64,000 nucleotides of DNA, taken from NCBI GenBank assembly GCA_001464765.1, contig LNDV01000017.1:1-64000 (forward strand), read 5' to 3'. The translations under genes and the position numbers were made by a program. Position 1 is the first letter of the stretch. Every line of letters begins with the position of its first letter. The stretch comes from Betaproteobacteria bacterium Ga0077526 (GTDB lineage: Bacteria; Pseudomonadota; Gammaproteobacteria; Burkholderiales; Ga0077523). The notes under the pieces were generated by a model that saw nothing but the letters and a program-made list of their open reading frames with translations, did not search any database and was not told the DNA's origin. This document shows positions 62,710 to 64,000 of the stretch, in pieces.

Positions 62710-63273
62710 ATGAATGAAACCGACGATCAGGAGTTCCCCGAAGGGCCGAGCAAGAGCCAGCGCAAACGCGAGTCCACGGCTCTGCAAGACCTGGGCGAAG
62801 CGCTGGAGGCCCTGCCGGCCGACCGGCTTGCGCGGGTCGAGATGCCCGACGCCCTGCGGGACGCCATCCTGGAAGCGCGGCGCATCCGCCAGCACGGCGC
62901 CCTGCGCCGGCAGCGCCAGTACATCGGCAAGCTGATGCGCTCGGTGGACCCGGCCCCTATCCGCGCCCAGCTCGCCGTGTTCGAGGGCCAGTCCCACGCC
63001 CACACAGCCTGGCTGCACCACATCGAGAACCTGCGCGAGCGGCTGCTCTCCGACGAAAATGCGCTGGCCCTGCTGATCGCCGACCACCCCGCCCTCGAAA
63101 CCCAGCGCTGGCACACCATGGTCCGCAACGCTCGAAAGGAGCGCGCCGAGCACAAGGCGCCACGCGCTTTCCGCGAGATCTTCCAGGAGCTGAAGCTCCT
63201 CATCCCCGAACCCAGACAGGACCTCGCCCCGAACGACGAGGCCGACGAAACACAGGAAGACGACCATGAGTGA
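62710..63273 (+). CDS. yjgA: Ribosome-associated protein YjgA/DarP
   Basis: A 187-residue all-helical, highly charged protein of the DUF615/DarP family, which binds pre-50S particles and aids peptidyl-transferase-centre maturation. Family features are SKSQRKRESTALQDLGEAL at the N-terminus, LRRQRQYIGKLMR in the middle and ARKERAEHKAPRAFREIFQ near the end. It diverges from pmbA across 56 bp and overlaps mogA by 8 bp. Confidence 0.93.
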   Translation: MNETDDQEFPEGPSKSQRKRESTALQDLGEALEALPADRLARVEMPDALRDAILEARRIRQHGALRRQRQYIGKLMRSVDPAPIRAQLAVFEGQSHAHTAWLHHIENLRERLLSDENALALLIADHPALETQRWHTMVRNARKERAEHKAPRAFREIFQELKLLIPEPRQDLAPNDEADETQEDDHE

Positions 63274-63856
63274 CGAATCCGTCCGTATCGGCCTGGTGTC
63301 GATCAGCGACCGCGCCTCGGCCGGTGTCTACAAGGACGAAGGCCTGCCTTCGCTGCGCGAATGGCTGGGCCGCGCGATCGAGAACCCCATCGAGTTCGAG
63401 GAGCGCCTCATCCCCGACGAGCAACCGGTCATCGAGACCACGCTGCGCGAGCTGGCCGACACGACGAAGTGCCACCTGATCCTCACCACCGGCGGCACCG
63501 GCCCCGCAAAGCGTGACGTCACGCCCGAGGCCACGCTCGCGGTCGCCGACAAGGTGATGCCCGGCTTCGGCGAACAGATGCGGCAGATCAGCCTCAAGTT
63601 CGTGCCCACCGCCATCCTCTCGCGCCAGGTCGCCGTGATTCGCGCGGGCGCGCTCATCATCAACCTGCCCGGCCAGCCCAAGTCCATTCGCGAGACGCTG
63701 GAGGGCCTGCGCAATGCCGACGGCACATCTGCCGTTCCGGGCATCTTCGCGGCCGTGCCTTACTGCATCGATCTCATCGGCGGACCGTACATCGACACGC
63801 GCGAAGACGTGTGCAAGGCGTTCCGGCCGAAGTCGGCGATCCGCCCGAAGGCCTGA
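63266..63856 (+). CDS. mogA: Molybdopterin adenylyltransferase
   Basis: A 196-residue MogA that activates molybdopterin by adenylylation before molybdenum insertion. The MPT-binding fold shows as GLVSISDRASAGVYKDEG, the LILTTGGTGPAKRDVTPEAT loop and the INLPGQPKSIRETL segment. The start overlaps the yjgA stop by 8 bp. No molybdoenzyme gene is in the window. Confidence 0.94.
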   Translation: MSDESVRIGLVSISDRASAGVYKDEGLPSLREWLGRAIENPIEFEERLIPDEQPVIETTLRELADTTKCHLILTTGGTGPAKRDVTPEATLAVADKVMPGFGEQMRQISLKFVPTAILSRQVAVIRAGALIINLPGQPKSIRETLEGLRNADGTSAVPGIFAAVPYCIDLIGGPYIDTREDVCKAFRPKSAIRPKA

Positions 63857-63868
63857 GCGAAGCCTGAA

Positions 63869-63887
63869 GCGCGGGCGGCCCCCGCGC
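63869..63887. terminator. Hairpin between convergent genes
   Basis: GCGCGGG and CCCGCGC form a perfect 7-bp stem around a 5-nt loop, between the mogA stop and the stop of the next minus-strand gene. It may serve both directions; there is no U-tract. Confidence 0.5.
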
Positions 63888-63895
63888 GACGTCCG

Positions 63896-64000
63896 CTATT
63901 GGCTCGGATCGAGCGTCATCAGGTACGCACGAATCCGGTCGTCCACCGTCAGCCCGAGCGCCCGCTGCAGGGACACTTGCGCGGCTGCGCGATGACCCGC
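63896..64000 (-). CDS. 3′ end of a gene cut by the window edge
   Basis: The last 34 codons of a minus-strand gene, ending in TAG at 63896. The visible peptide (HRAAAQVSLQRALGL, then DDRIRAYLMTLDPSQ) is helical and resembles the end of a tetratricopeptide-repeat protein, but it is too short to assign. The start lies outside the window. Confidence 0.6.
   Translation of the reverse strand, partial: AGHRAAAQVSLQRALGLTVDDRIRAYLMTLDPSQ

Overview
This window is chromosomal DNA from a high-GC member of the Betaproteobacteria. The gene neighbourhoods support this: yhdP–nit–tldD, glnE, alaS–recX–recA, glyA–nrdR–ribD–ribE with ribBX–ribH–nusB, and pmbA facing yjgA–mogA. Genes are densely packed, with many 4–17 bp start/stop overlaps and several GTG starts and one TTG start. 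No rRNA, tRNA, CRISPR array, prophage or insertion sequence was recognised. The genus cannot be fixed from the sequence alone.

Layout. 0–7 kb, minus strand: a cyclic-nucleotide-binding protein, then yhdP–nit–tldD. 7–11 kb: glnE converging on, and overlapping, a membrane adenylate cyclase gene. 11.6–18.6 kb, plus strand: ilvE, a CHCC zinc-finger protein, waaF, an NTF2-like protein, a YheT hydrolase, a phosphohexomutase, an EAL-HDOD protein and psiF, ended by two strong hairpins. 18.7–23.4 kb, minus strand: an SRPBCC protein, alaS, recX, recA. 23.6–27.2 kb, plus strand: a Ser/Thr kinase-HDOD-GAF protein, an FHA-linked adenylate cyclase and a YbdD-like protein. 27.2–30.5 kb, minus strand: pncC, pgpA, thiL and a highly charged disordered protein with no recognised family. 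30.9–40 kb: an envelope-oriented block with a lipoprotein, a secreted protein, a DUF3034 barrel, an exported truncated hemoglobin, a cupredoxin, a GGDEF-EAL protein, a NiCoT transporter and a TonB receptor.

40–56.4 kb, minus strand, is the most notable region. The usual beta-proteobacterial series glyA–nrdR–ribD–ribE–ribB–ribH–nusB is split between ribE and ribB by about 10 kb. The inserted genes are a family III CoA-transferase, an HMG-CoA-lyase-like enzyme, two paralogous GMC flavin alcohol dehydrogenases and a branched-chain-type ABC importer with a fused LivM–LivG subunit. Together they read as an uptake, oxidation, CoA-activation and retro-aldol cleavage pathway for an unidentified branched substrate. 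REP-like palindromes lie at the downstream junction. The ribB gene is of the RibBX type: its GTP cyclohydrolase II half has lost the zinc cysteines. 56.6–64 kb: cstA with its YbdD partner behind a leader that looks suited to CsrA control, a repeat-rich spacer, an iron-type alcohol dehydrogenase, a potassium-channel-like protein, pmbA, yjgA, mogA and the cut end of one more gene.

Signalling genes are unusually frequent: two class III adenylate cyclases, one cNMP-binding protein, one Ser/Thr kinase, two HDOD proteins and two EAL-domain proteins. The strongest candidates for new biology are the catabolic cassette inside the riboflavin genes, the kinase/FHA-cyclase module divergent from recA, the disordered charged protein, and the structured leader upstream of the NiCoT transporter.
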